Source: B73-G16 sp964611295
Lineage (GTDB): Bacteria > Desulfobacterota > B13-G15
DNA: 64,000 nt
Direction of reading: 5' to 3'
NCBI GenBank assembly: GCA_964611295.1
Contig: CAZSWV010000006.1
Span: 52,610 to 116,609, forward strand
Below the pieces are notes generated by a model. It had not been told where the DNA came from. It saw nothing but the letters and a program-made list of their open reading frames with translations, and made no database searches. The position numbers and the translations under genes are program-made. This document shows, in pieces, positions 1 through 7,711 of the stretch (its first letter is position 1; the number at the start of each line of letters is the position of its first letter).

Positions 1-1
1 G

Positions 2-316
2 CTTGAGGACGTCCTTTATTCGGGCTTCTTTAAAAGGATAAGGCACTGGCAACGCGAATACGCCCTGAAAAAACCCGCATCTCAAAGGGGCAACCTCACC
101 ATGCCGTGCCCTATGAGGGATCATCACCAGTTCATGTGGGGCGTGTTGAAGGAACTTGTGGTCCAGCCCACTGACGAGGCAGCTCAGGAGGCTTTAAACG
201 ACGAAGCCTATCACATGGGGTTGATCGAATATGACCTCAGGCTCAAAGAGCTCCTTGATCCTGTTTGGGAAAAGGAATTCAAGGGCAAATCGGTCTTTCC
301 CACGGAAGGGAGTTGA
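2..316 (+). CDS. Radical SAM family protein, C-terminal fragment (5' end outside window)
   Basis: The reading frame is open to the left edge and ends at TGA 314-316, so only about 104 C-terminal residues are visible; the first in-frame ATG at 101 is internal. The tail runs SGFFKRIRHWQ, then PCPMRDHH, then an acidic helical stretch ending VWEKEF. It lines up by eye with the C-terminus of the radical SAM protein at 24377-25804 (SPLFRAIRKRQ, RPCMIIDN, DRIWQEEY), which suggests the same SPASM-like family with a conserved Cys after the helix. The stop overlaps the TTG start of the next gene. No catalytic motif lies in the visible part, so the function rests on this paralogy only. Confidence 0.55.
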   Translation, partial: LEDVLYSGFFKRIRHWQREYALKKPASQRGNLTMPCPMRDHHQFMWGVLKELVVQPTDEAAQEALNDEAYHMGLIEYDLRLKELLDPVWEKEFKGKSVFPTEGS

Positions 317-867
317 AAAGGGTTACTTGGTTTCTCCTTTTCCTTTCTTTAGTTACAGCTTGTTTTTTTAAAAGGCCCACTGTACAGGAAAGGCGCTGTT
401 ATCTTGTAGGAGAGATAGGCACAGCCCTTTCCCCCCTTTTTGGAGACCCTGAGGCCTTAAGAGGTCTTTTTTCCTTCAAGTGGGAGAAGGACGAAACGGT
501 GACCCTTTTGAGGGGCGAATTCTTATACCAACGGGGGCAAGGGGTTTGGGCGGAGATAAAGGACCCATGGGGACGGAGGGTTGTAGAGGTTTGGTTGAAA
601 GGGGAGGACTACTCGGTGTTTTACCCTAAGGGTGGCCTACTCTTTGTGGGCAAGGTCAAGGAAGAGGTATGTTTTTCGGTAAACAAACCGCCCCTTCTCA
701 AGTTCCCCCGAGGGATAAAGGGAAACCTCGGGAGGTTTGGTTGGGAACTAGCGCTTAAGGAGATATCGGAAGACGTTTCCTCCGAGTTTCCTTCCCTTGA
801 TCCTTCGGCGATAAAGGGGGTCTTTCAAATAGAAGACCTAAAGGAACTTTTGGAGAGGTACCTTTGA
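313..867 (+). CDS. Putative outer-membrane lipoprotein, LolB/DUF4292-like
   Basis: A 184-residue protein read from TTG 313, which overlaps the upstream TGA (TTGA) and follows a GGAAGGGAG ribosome site; an ATG at 265 would overlap the previous gene by 52 bases. The N-terminus is Lys-Arg, a short hydrophobic helix and LVTAC, a good lipobox with the modified Cys near residue 17. The body is rich in short beta strands (GEFLYQRGQG, EVWLKGEDYSVFY), the look of the LolB/DUF4292 lipoprotein-sorting fold. That fold assignment is inference from pattern. It is coupled to a downstream formyltransferase by another TTGA overlap. Confidence 0.6.
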   Translation: MKRVTWFLLFLSLVTACFFKRPTVQERRCYLVGEIGTALSPLFGDPEALRGLFSFKWEKDETVTLLRGEFLYQRGQGVWAEIKDPWGRRVVEVWLKGEDYSVFYPKGGLLFVGKVKEEVCFSVNKPPLLKFPRGIKGNLGRFGWELALKEISEDVSSEFPSLDPSAIKGVFQIEDLKELLERYL

Positions 868-1655
868 GGGGAGATAAGCTAAAACTCGGATGGTTCAGTT
901 CGGCCAGGGACAAAGCCGCAAGGGATCTGTTGCTTGAGGTGTATCGGAGGACAAAGGACGGGTTTATCAAGGCAGAGCTGGGTTTTATCTTCCTGACCAA
1001 GGAAAAAGGCGAGTCTAAAGAGGGCGACGAGTTTTATGCCCTTTGCGAGGCTTTGGGGCTCAAGGTCATGGGGTTTTCCTCAAGGAGGTTCTTACCAGAG
1101 CTACGTCAGAGGGATCCTGCGACCTGGAGGAAGCTGTACCATCAAGAGGTCAAGAGGCTTATAGAAGGCGAAGACATAGACCTAGGGGTCCTTTCGGGGT
1201 ATATGCTTGTTGTGGACAAGCTCTTCTTAAAGGAATATGCCCTTATAAACCTCCATCCAGCCCTACCTGGGGGACCGCAGGGGAGCTGGGAAGAAGTCAT
1301 ATGGGCCATAATCGAAAAAAGGCAGAAGGAAACCGGAGCCATGGTCCATTTGGTCACAGAGGAATTGGACAGGGGACCAGCGCTTTCCTTTTTCACAATC
1401 CACCTTGAGGGGGAGGTTTTTGACCCCTTGTGGGAGGGAATAGGGGGGTGTCCTAATGAGGACCTGAGGTCATATGAAAAGGCGCAGGAGCTTTTTTGGA
1501 CTATAAGGAAAGAAGAGGAAAAGAGGGAACCTCCCCTTTTGGTCCTAACCCTTAGGGCCCTTTCACTAGGGGAGATGGATGTCGATAAGATAGGGAGCTT
1601 ACCTCCTAGGGACTTCACCGAGGAGGTGGAAGCCTATTTGAGGGGGAAAATGTGA
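864..1655 (+). CDS. Formyltransferase family protein (PurN-like fold)
   Basis: A 263-residue protein starting at TTG 864, overlapping the lipoprotein stop. It carries the formyltransferase signature: NLHPALPGG with N129 and H131, and EELDRGP with D169, matching the Asn-His-Asp triad of 10-formyl-THF-dependent transferases such as PurN. It is longer than PurN (about 200 residues) and has an extra C-terminal segment ending in a VEAYLRG helix. The substrate cannot be told from the sequence. A PurN role is possible, but placement among a lipoprotein, a HAD protein and a permease, away from other pur genes, argues for a different acceptor. Confidence 0.65.
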   Translation: MRGDKLKLGWFSSARDKAARDLLLEVYRRTKDGFIKAELGFIFLTKEKGESKEGDEFYALCEALGLKVMGFSSRRFLPELRQRDPATWRKLYHQEVKRLIEGEDIDLGVLSGYMLVVDKLFLKEYALINLHPALPGGPQGSWEEVIWAIIEKRQKETGAMVHLVTEELDRGPALSFFTIHLEGEVFDPLWEGIGGCPNEDLRSYEKAQELFWTIRKEEEKREPPLLVLTLRALSLGEMDVDKIGSLPPRDFTEEVEAYLRGKM

Positions 1656-2677
1656 AGGTATTTGTCACCGATTGTGAAGGTCCTATTACCAAAAACGACA
1701 ACGCCTTTGAGTTGTGCTGTCATTTCATCCCCAAAGGCGAAGAGTTATTCAGGGTCTTGAGCAGATACGACGATTACCTCTACTACGTGGAAAAGCGCCA
1801 GGGGTATCAAGCTGGAACCACCTTGAAGTTCGTCTTTCCTTTCCTTTTGGCCTTTGGCATAACGGAGGAAAAGATGCTTGATTTCAGCCTCCGTACCCTG
1901 ACCATCATGCCCAAGGCCATTGAGGCCTTGAGGTCTATAAGGGGGGTTATGCCCGTTTTCATCGTGAGCACCAGTTACGCTCCTTACCTCAAGGCCCTCT
2001 GTGGGATCCTGGGGATCTCCATGGAGCAGGTGTTCTGCACGTCTTTCGACCTAGAGGGCATAGAGTTCACCGAAAGGGACAAAAGGGCCTTGAGGGAATT
2101 GGCCAGAGAGATAGCCTCTTTTGAGGTCCCCCAAGACCTTACCCACGAAAGGGCCTTGAAGATATGGGAGAGGCTTGACGCGATCTTCTTCAAGGGAGGC
2201 CTTAGGTACCTTGAGGGGCTTTTGTCGCGAATAGAGACCGTGGGGGCAAAGGAGAAGGCAAGGGCGGTCAAGGAGGTGATCAAGAGGACCGGTTCTTCCC
2301 TACAAGAGGTCATGTATGTCGGTGACAGCATTACCGACTTTGAGGCCTTGAGAGACGTAAGAGAAGGGGGAGGCCTTTCCGTAGCCTTCAACGCCAACCG
2401 TTATGCCCTTGAAGTAGCAGAGGTAGCCTGCCTTGCTGAGGACTTATATCCCCTTGCGGTGATGGCCTATCTCTTCTATCGGGGAGGGAAGGAAGAGGTA
2501 CTCAAGGCTGCCATGGACTGGAAGGAGGTTCCTTTGTTGAGAAAGGGGGTACCTAGTGAATGGCTTTCGGAGGCAAAGGTTGGGATCATCAGCAAGGAGA
2601 ACGTGGCCTTTTGGGTCCTGGAGAGCGAGAGCTGGAGGAAGCGCATAAGAGGGGTAAAGATAGGGGAGCTCGGTTGA
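1652..2677 (+). CDS. HAD-superfamily hydrolase, EhaR-like
   Basis: A 341-residue protein from GTG 1652 (GTGA overlap). It begins VFVTDCEGP, a HAD motif I variant (D7-x-E9) and ends its catalytic core with YVGDSITDFEAL, a HAD motif IV. The N-terminus (DCEGPITKNDNAFEL) resembles what methanogen genomes call energy-converting hydrogenase A subunit R, a soluble HAD protein, although no hydrogenase gene lies in the window. The HAD core implies a phosphatase or phosphotransferase on a small metabolite, which cannot be named. It sits in the coupled chain 313-3735. Confidence 0.6.
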   Translation: MKVFVTDCEGPITKNDNAFELCCHFIPKGEELFRVLSRYDDYLYYVEKRQGYQAGTTLKFVFPFLLAFGITEEKMLDFSLRTLTIMPKAIEALRSIRGVMPVFIVSTSYAPYLKALCGILGISMEQVFCTSFDLEGIEFTERDKRALRELAREIASFEVPQDLTHERALKIWERLDAIFFKGGLRYLEGLLSRIETVGAKEKARAVKEVIKRTGSSLQEVMYVGDSITDFEALRDVREGGGLSVAFNANRYALEVAEVACLAEDLYPLAVMAYLFYRGGKEEVLKAAMDWKEVPLLRKGVPSEWLSEAKVGIISKENVAFWVLESESWRKRIRGVKIGELG

Positions 2678-3735
2678 AGGCCTCAAGGGTCCTTTTTTAC
2701 CTCTTGTTGTTTTTGGCCCTTTACCTCCTTTTCCGCATAACGGTTCCCTTCATATCGGCGCTGTTTTGGGCGGCGATTTTGGCGGTGGCCTTCCATCCTA
2801 TCAATACCCTCCTGAGGAGGTTGCTGAGATACAAAACCCTATCAGCCCTCCTTTGTACCTTTTTGGTCATCGCAGCGGTGGTGCTGCCCATTTGGCTCAT
2901 GGGTAAGGCCTTGGTGGGAGAGCTTTCAGATGCCTATAAGGCCCTTGAGGAGATGCTCTCGCACGGGAAACTAGAGGAATGGTTGGATAAGCTAGAGGAA
3001 ATGCCTTTGGTCAAGAGGGTGCTTCCTATCCTTAATCCTGGAAGCACTTCGGTAGATTTAAAGGAGTTCCTTTTAGGTCAAGTGCAAAAGGGAGCTGAAC
3101 TGCTAAGCGGGCAGGTCTTGGGGATCTTCAGGAAGTTATCGTCTATGGTCTTTCAGCTTTTAATAGCCTTTGTGGCAGTTTTTTACCTATTCAGGGACGG
3201 GGACCTGATCCTTGAGCGCCTGAAGGGCCTTTTGCCTCTCGAAAGGGGGGAAGCAGAGGAGCTCCTCGAACGGGTCCATAAGATGATCCTTTCCACGCTT
3301 TACGGTGGTTTACTGGTTGCCCTGGTCCAAGGGGGACTAGGGGGGTTGGGGTTCTTCCTCGTAGGCTTACCGTCGCCCATTTTTTGGGGAATGGTGATGG
3401 CCCTGCTTTCGCTTTTACCTATAGTGGGGGCTTACCTGGTGTGGGTTCCGGCTGCCTTTTGGCTTTTTTTCGGCAAGGGTCAGACGTGGCACGCCCTGTT
3501 CCTCTTCGGGTGGGGCTTGGGCGTGGTATCAACGATAGACAACCTCCTTAGGCCCTTGTTCATAGGTACGAGGACCAAGGTCCACCCTTTGCTCCTTTTC
3601 TTCGCCATATTAGGGGGTATCAAGGCCTTCGGGATAATTGGGGTTGTGGCGGCCCCTGTAATAGTGGCCTTTGCCTTGGCCATGCTCGACTTTTACACCA
3701 GGCCCAAACCCCCTTCCCAGCCCGGTACTGAGTAA
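2674..3735 (+). CDS. AI-2E family transporter / PerM-like permease
   Basis: A 353-residue integral membrane protein. TTG 2674 (TTGA overlap with the HAD gene) is preferred because it begins right before the first hydrophobic helix (LKASRVLFYLLLF); an earlier start at 2560 would add a hydrophilic leader inside the previous gene. Several membrane spans surround a central hydrophilic region (about residues 80-160), followed by FYLFRDG and the C-terminal helices with LLPIVGAYLVWVP, typical of the AI-2E exporter/PerM family (PF01594). Substrate unknown; family members export signals or act in ion antiport. Its 3' end overlaps the convergent phosphatase by 43 bases. Confidence 0.85.
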   Translation: MKASRVLFYLLLFLALYLLFRITVPFISALFWAAILAVAFHPINTLLRRLLRYKTLSALLCTFLVIAAVVLPIWLMGKALVGELSDAYKALEEMLSHGKLEEWLDKLEEMPLVKRVLPILNPGSTSVDLKEFLLGQVQKGAELLSGQVLGIFRKLSSMVFQLLIAFVAVFYLFRDGDLILERLKGLLPLERGEAEELLERVHKMILSTLYGGLLVALVQGGLGGLGFFLVGLPSPIFWGMVMALLSLLPIVGAYLVWVPAAFWLFFGKGQTWHALFLFGWGLGVVSTIDNLLRPLFIGTRTKVHPLLLFFAILGGIKAFGIIGVVAAPVIVAFALAMLDFYTRPKPPSQPGTE

Positions 3736-4373
3736 AACCTCAGGGCCGGAAGTTCCACACACGTGAGGTTTCCGCCATAGACAGCGCCTGTGTCTATCCC
3801 TATCTTGTTTTCCATGACCAAAGGGGCGCGCAGGGGAGTATGTCCGAAGACCACTATTTTACCGAAGTCGGCACGTGACCGTATGAACTCCCCACGTATC
3901 CACAAAAGGTCTGTCCTTTCCTGTTTCTCCAAGGGGATGCCAGGTCTTAACCCGGCGTGGACGAACAAGAACCTTTCAGTCTCGTAGTAAAGGTAAAGGG
4001 AAGACAAGAAATCGAGGTGGCTCTCTGGGATGTTGAGCCTCCCTGCTTCCCGGTAAGACCTTATGGTCGTCCCACCACCGTTGAAGAGGTATAAATCTAG
4101 ATCTTCACCGGTAAGGAGCCATCTGAGGAACATGTCTTCGTGGTTTCCTAAAAGGCAGATCGTATGGGGATACTGCTGTTTTAACTCGATTATCCTTTCT
4201 ATCACACCTTTGGGATCAGGCCCTCTGTCCACATAATCCCCTATGAAGACGATGGAATCCTCCTCAGGGTTGACCTTTGGCAAGACCACCTTTAGGAGGG
4301 CTTCAAGGGGGTCCAAACAGCCGTGTATGTCTCCTATCGCGAAAAAACGCCTTATTTGCCTCTGACCCACCAC
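3693..4373 (-). CDS. Serine/threonine protein phosphatase (PPP metallophosphoesterase)
   Basis: A 226-residue cytoplasmic protein with the full PPP signature: GDIHG (14-18), GDYVDRG (45-51), GNHE (76-79), then FVHAGLRPG and FGHTPLR supplying further metal ligands. This matches the PrpA/PrpE and lambda-type phosphatases that dephosphorylate Ser/Thr/Tyr or diadenosine tetraphosphate. Its ATG overlaps the upstream HD-domain gene by 22 bases, so the two are co-transcribed. The 3' end overlaps the convergent permease gene. Confidence 0.88.
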   Translation of the reverse strand: MVGQRQIRRFFAIGDIHGCLDPLEALLKVVLPKVNPEEDSIVFIGDYVDRGPDPKGVIERIIELKQQYPHTICLLGNHEDMFLRWLLTGEDLDLYLFNGGGTTIRSYREAGRLNIPESHLDFLSSLYLYYETERFLFVHAGLRPGIPLEKQERTDLLWIRGEFIRSRADFGKIVVFGHTPLRAPLVMENKIGIDTGAVYGGNLTCVELPALRFYSVPGWEGGLGLV

Positions 4374-4927
4374 TCTTCTTTAGACTTATCGAACCACCAG
4401 TCGCAGAATTCCCTTTCTAAGATGGCCTTTGCTACCTTCTGGCCTGTAGAGGTCCTTATCCTTTTTAAAGCGTAATCTATCCAAATCTGGGCATAAGGGT
4501 TGCCAAGGTCTTTTTGCTGCTTTAATTCAAGGATCAACTCGATCTGGTCGGCATCGCGACTCAGTTGGGCCTCAGGGCTTTCCCCTTTTTCGAACTCTTC
4601 GAGTAAGGCCTTGAACTCCTCAAGGGGTAAGCCATCCAGCATATCCCTTATGGCCCTTTCTTCATCTGCTTTCACATATCGCTTATAAACGTAATTGTGA
4701 TCCCCAGTACGGCTCTCTGGAAGGTCATGGATTAGGCACATGAGGAGCACCTTTAAAGGGTCGGCGTCCTTCTGGACCTTGGCCAGGAGGTACCCTACCA
4801 AGGCTGTCCTGAACAGATGGCCCGCTACTGATTGTCCCCCTGAACCAAGGAACCGATAACCTGTCCTAGGGGTGTGTTGTAACATGCCTATCTCGAAGAG
4901 GAAATCGGCAATCCTCTTCAGTTCCAT
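4352..4927 (-). CDS. HD-domain phosphohydrolase (HDDC2/YfbR-like)
   Basis: A 191-residue protein with an HD metal site: H37 in SVAGHLFRTA, H67-D68 in CLIHDLPES and a later Asp in SRDADQIEL. The layout SVAGH...HDxxE...ADQIE is that of HDDC2/YfbR 5'-deoxynucleotidases, so hydrolysis of nucleoside monophosphates is the likely reaction. It leads a two-gene unit with the PPP phosphatase. The start is the ATG at 4927; the rplM promoter lies just beyond on the other strand. Confidence 0.75.
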   Translation of the reverse strand: MELKRIADFLFEIGMLQHTPRTGYRFLGSGGQSVAGHLFRTALVGYLLAKVQKDADPLKVLLMCLIHDLPESRTGDHNYVYKRYVKADEERAIRDMLDGLPLEEFKALLEEFEKGESPEAQLSRDADQIELILELKQQKDLGNPYAQIWIDYALKRIRTSTGQKVAKAILEREFCDWWFDKSKEEWWVRGK

Positions 4928-4953
4928 GGCTTCACTAGTTTACGGCAACCGAG

Positions 4954-4983
4954 TTGACAAGGACAAGGGTTTGAAATTATCAT
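4954..4983 (+). promoter_or_regulatory. Promoter of rplM-rpsI-argC
   Basis: TTGACA at 4954-4959, an 18-base spacer and TATCAT at 4978-4983 (6/6 and 5/6 to the sigma-70 consensus). Transcription would begin near 4990, leaving a roughly 50-base leader before rplM. Confidence 0.6.
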
Positions 4984-4989
4984 CAAACA

Positions 4990-5021
4990 GGCGGTCGGGG
5001 CGGCCTGACTGCCTTTCTTTT
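4990..5021 (+). promoter_or_regulatory. Hairpin plus T-run in the rplM leader (possible attenuator)
   Basis: A 7-base-pair stem GGCGGTC (4990-4996) with GACTGCC (5007-5013), one G-U pair, directly followed by TTTCTTTT (5014-5021). It lies between the predicted start of transcription and the rplM ribosome site (GGAGG 5026-5030). The shape is that of an intrinsic terminator, so it may attenuate ribosomal protein expression. Ligand and mechanism are not visible. Confidence 0.4.
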
Positions 5022-5038
5022 GTAAGGAGGGAAAGGGG

Positions 5039-5479
5039 ATGAGGACCTTTCATCTGACCAAGGAAGAGGCAATGGCACAGAGGAAGTGGTACGTAGTGGA
5101 TGCAGCAGGTAAAGTCCTTGGACGTTTGGCTTCTGAGGTTGCCAAGATCCTCAGGGGGAAACACAAGCCGGTCTTCAGTCCCCATGTGGACGTAGGGGAC
5201 TTCGTAATAGTGGTGAACGCAGACAAGGTCAAGTTGACGGGTAAAAAATGGCAGAAAAAGCTCTACCATTTCCATTCCGGTTACCCTGGTGGGCTTAAGA
5301 CCTATACGGCTGAACAACTCTTTCAGAAAAAGCCCGAGGAGCTCATAAGGATTGCCGTTTGGGGTATGCTCCCTAAGAACAGGTTGGGGAGGAAACTTTA
5401 TCGTAAACTTAAGGTCTACAGGGGGCCTGAGCACCCTCACAAGGCCCAGATGCCCGAGCCCTTGGAGATCGATGCCTAA
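5039..5479 (+). CDS. rplM: 50S ribosomal protein L13
   Basis: A 146-residue L13, slightly longer at the N-terminus than needed but with the usual MRTF start and KWYVVDAAGKVLGRLAS, followed by VFSPHVDVGDFVIVVNADKV, HSGYPGG and GMLPKNRLG, all L13 signatures. A GGAGG site lies 8 bases before ATG 5039. It binds 23S rRNA early in 50S assembly. It is followed 11 bases later by rpsI, the standard pairing, behind a leader with a possible attenuator. Confidence 0.98.
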   Translation: MRTFHLTKEEAMAQRKWYVVDAAGKVLGRLASEVAKILRGKHKPVFSPHVDVGDFVIVVNADKVKLTGKKWQKKLYHFHSGYPGGLKTYTAEQLFQKKPEELIRIAVWGMLPKNRLGRKLYRKLKVYRGPEHPHKAQMPEPLEIDA

Positions 5480-5490
5480 GGAGGTAGCAG

Positions 5491-5892
5491 ATGGAGCAAG
5501 AGGTCCAGCGCTTTTACGGAACTGGGAAACGCAAAACGGCAGTGGCGAGGGTGTGGCTCAAGATGCCTGGAAAGGGCGAGATATTGGTGAACAAAAGGCC
5601 TCTTGAGGATTACTTCCCTCGGGAGACCCTTCGCCTCATGCTCCTTCAGCCCTTCCGTTTGACAGATACCTTGGGCAAGTTTGACGTCTACGTAAACGTA
5701 AGAGGCGGTGGGATATCGGGGCAGGCTGGGGCCATACGTCATGGAATAGCCAAGGCCCTTGTGGAGTACGATCCCGAGTTGAGGTCCATCTTGAAGAAGG
5801 CGGGGCTTCTGACCCGCGACGCCCGTAAGAAGGAACGAAAGAAGTACGGACAGAGAGGTGCAAGGGCGAGGTTCCAGTACTCCAAGCGTTAA
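5491..5892 (+). CDS. rpsI: 30S ribosomal protein S9
   Basis: A 133-residue S9 with the N-terminal GTGKRKTAVARVWL block and the C-terminal basic tail ending FQYSKR, whose final Arg reaches the P-site tRNA in known ribosomes. An AAGGAGG site precedes ATG 5491. It is co-transcribed with rplM and its last 35 bases overlap argC, so ribosomal protein and arginine genes share one message. Confidence 0.98.
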   Translation: MEQEVQRFYGTGKRKTAVARVWLKMPGKGEILVNKRPLEDYFPRETLRLMLLQPFRLTDTLGKFDVYVNVRGGGISGQAGAIRHGIAKALVEYDPELRSILKKAGLLTRDARKKERKKYGQRGARARFQYSKR

Positions 5893-6922
5893 ACCCCTGC
5901 GGGTCGGGATCCTCGGGGCAAGCGGTTATACCGGTTACGAGCTCATCCGACTCCTGAAGAAGCACCCGTATGTGGAAATAACGGTCCTTACCGCTGAGCG
6001 ACATGCGGACAAGTCACCTGAAGAGCTCTTCCCCTCCTTGAGGGGGGAAGCCCTTCCGCGTTTTTTGCCCCTTGATGCCGAAGGTCTAGGGGAGATGGCT
6101 GACCTGTTTTTCTTGGCGCTGCCCCATGGGGTTTCTATGAAAGCCATTAAGTCGTTATGGGACGGCCAGAGGAAATTCATAGACCTAAGCGCTGACTTCA
6201 GGTTAAAGGACCCTGGGCTTTACCGTCAGTGGTATGGAGAACACCTCTTTCCTGAACTTTTGAAAGAGGCCGTTTATGGGCTGCCTGAAAAGTACAGGGA
6301 GGAGATAAAGGGGGCAAGGCTTGTAGCCAATCCGGGGTGTTATCCTACGGCAGTCCTAATAGGGCTCATGCCTGTGGTGGAGAAGGGGCTTATCAGCCCC
6401 CAAGTAATCGTCGATGCCAAAAGCGGCGTAAGCGGTGCCGGTAGGGCCCTCGAAGAAGGGCTGATGTTCTGCGAAGTAGCCGAATCCATAAGGGCCTACG
6501 GGGTTTTAGTCCACCGGCATAAGCCCGAAATGGAACAGGAACTCACAAGGCTTTCTGGAAGGGACTTCCAAGTGGAATTCGTGCCCCACCTTGTCCCTAT
6601 GAACCGGGGGATCTTAGCCACCATCTACTGTAAACTGGAGGAGGCCGTCACCGAAAAGGAACTTTACCAACTTTACCTAGAAAAGTTCAAAGGTGAGCCC
6701 TTCGTCAAGGTCTTCCCCCCAGGCCGGTTCCCTTCTACCTCATCAGTGAGGGGGACAAACTTCTGCTCGATAGGCCTAAGGGTACAGGGTAAGACCCTAG
6801 TGGTCATCTCTGCTATAGACAACTTGACCAAGGGTGCATCAGGACAGGCCATACAGAACATGAACCTCATGGCAGGATTCCCTGAAACTACGGCACTTGA
6901 AGGCCTAGCCCTTTACCCCTAA
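5858..6922 (+). CDS. argC: N-acetyl-gamma-glutamyl-phosphate reductase
   Basis: A 354-residue NADP-dependent reductase of arginine biosynthesis. The Rossmann motif GILGASGYTG starts near residue 17 and the catalytic Cys is C161 in NPGCYPTA; GAGRALEEG and the late KGASGQAIQNMN segment are also ArgC-typical. The start is GTG 5858, inside rpsI; no ATG, GTG or TTG occurs closer to the Rossmann motif, so the N-terminus is about 12 residues longer than usual and the genes overlap by 35 bases. The rplM-rpsI-argC order is typical of deltaproteobacterial genomes. Confidence 0.95.
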   Translation: MQGRGSSTPSVKPLRVGILGASGYTGYELIRLLKKHPYVEITVLTAERHADKSPEELFPSLRGEALPRFLPLDAEGLGEMADLFFLALPHGVSMKAIKSLWDGQRKFIDLSADFRLKDPGLYRQWYGEHLFPELLKEAVYGLPEKYREEIKGARLVANPGCYPTAVLIGLMPVVEKGLISPQVIVDAKSGVSGAGRALEEGLMFCEVAESIRAYGVLVHRHKPEMEQELTRLSGRDFQVEFVPHLVPMNRGILATIYCKLEEAVTEKELYQLYLEKFKGEPFVKVFPPGRFPSTSSVRGTNFCSIGLRVQGKTLVVISAIDNLTKGASGQAIQNMNLMAGFPETTALEGLALYP

Positions 6923-6954
6923 AAGACGACCAGATGGCCTTGAAGGAGAAAAGG

Positions 6955-6988
6955 CTTAATTGTTATCCTCGTATTAAGAACATAGTTC
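6955..6988 (+). promoter_or_regulatory. Inverted repeats upstream of the IclR gene
   Basis: CTTAAT (6955-6960) pairs with ATTAAG (6973-6978) across 12 bases, and an adjoining GAAC-ATA-GTTC palindrome sits at 6978-6988. Both lie just before the IclR start at 7007, where autoregulatory operators of this family usually are. No clear sigma-70 promoter was found here. Confidence 0.35.
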
Positions 6989-7006
6989 ATAAAAGGAGAA
7001 CTCACT

Positions 7007-7711
7007 TTGGCTGAGAGGAAGGTTCCAGCTGTAGAGCAGGTGGGGCGGATACTCCTCTATCTGGCCAAGTCGCCTCGTTTTAAGGTGAAGTTGACGGATA
7101 TAGCGCGTGATCTAGGCATCCATAAAAGTCGGGTCTTTTACATTTTGAACACCCTTAAGGAGTTTGGGCTTATAGAAAAGGACCCGGAGAGCAAGGCCTA
7201 TAGTCTTGGTCCTGCTTTGATCTTTATGGGGGAGAAGGTCTTGGACAATCTCGATTTCAAGGACAAGGCCGAAAGGACCCTCAAGGCCTTGGCTAAGGAG
7301 ACGGGTTGTACTGCCTTTTTGGGGCGGATAGCCGAGGACAAGGTGTACGTGGTGGCGAAGGAGTATGCAGATGACGGCGTAAAGATAACCATTCCCCTTG
7401 GTTACCGTTTCCCTTCTAACTACGGGGCCTTGGGTAAGGTATTGTTGGCCTTCTCTCAGGACTTAAAGGGGACAGGGGCCTTCTCAGAGGAGGAGCTTGA
7501 GAAGTGTAGGCGGCTAGGTTTTGCCATGGACATAAGGGAGGTGGACCCGCGCTTTTCAAGCGTGGCAGCCCCTGTTTTTGACAGATATGGGAAGGTCGTG
7601 GCCATCATCTTCCTGGTCGGTACCTTTAACGAAGAGCAGGCCCACCAATACGGTCAAAAGGTCGCCAAGGCAGCTAAGGACTTCACCAAGGCCATAGGTG
7701 GATCCCTTTAA
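7007..7711 (+). CDS. IclR family transcriptional regulator
   Basis: A 234-residue regulator read from TTG 7007, preceded by AAAAGGAGAA. The N-terminal winged helix-turn-helix spans about residues 8-65 (KLTDIARDLGIHKSRVFYILNTL, wing YSLG), followed by an IclR effector domain from about residue 70 with GRIAEDKVYVV and GALGKVLLAF. IclR proteins bind small carboxylates or aromatics and control adjacent genes or themselves; no obvious catabolic target is adjacent. The stop overlaps the convergent lipoprotein gene by 4 bases. Confidence 0.88.
   Translation: MAERKVPAVEQVGRILLYLAKSPRFKVKLTDIARDLGIHKSRVFYILNTLKEFGLIEKDPESKAYSLGPALIFMGEKVLDNLDFKDKAERTLKALAKETGCTAFLGRIAEDKVYVVAKEYADDGVKITIPLGYRFPSNYGALGKVLLAFSQDLKGTGAFSEEELEKCRRLGFAMDIREVDPRFSSVAAPVFDRYGKVVAIIFLVGTFNEEQAHQYGQKVAKAAKDFTKAIGGSL

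Noticed and set aside
2560..2673. N-terminal extension of the AI-2E permease
   Set aside because: It would be highly charged, out of character for the family, and overlap the HAD gene by 118 bases; TTG 2674 fits the NTGA pattern of the operon.
4940..5440. 166-residue open frame opposite rplM
   Set aside because: It lies wholly antisense to a clear L13 gene, has no family features and no ribosome site.
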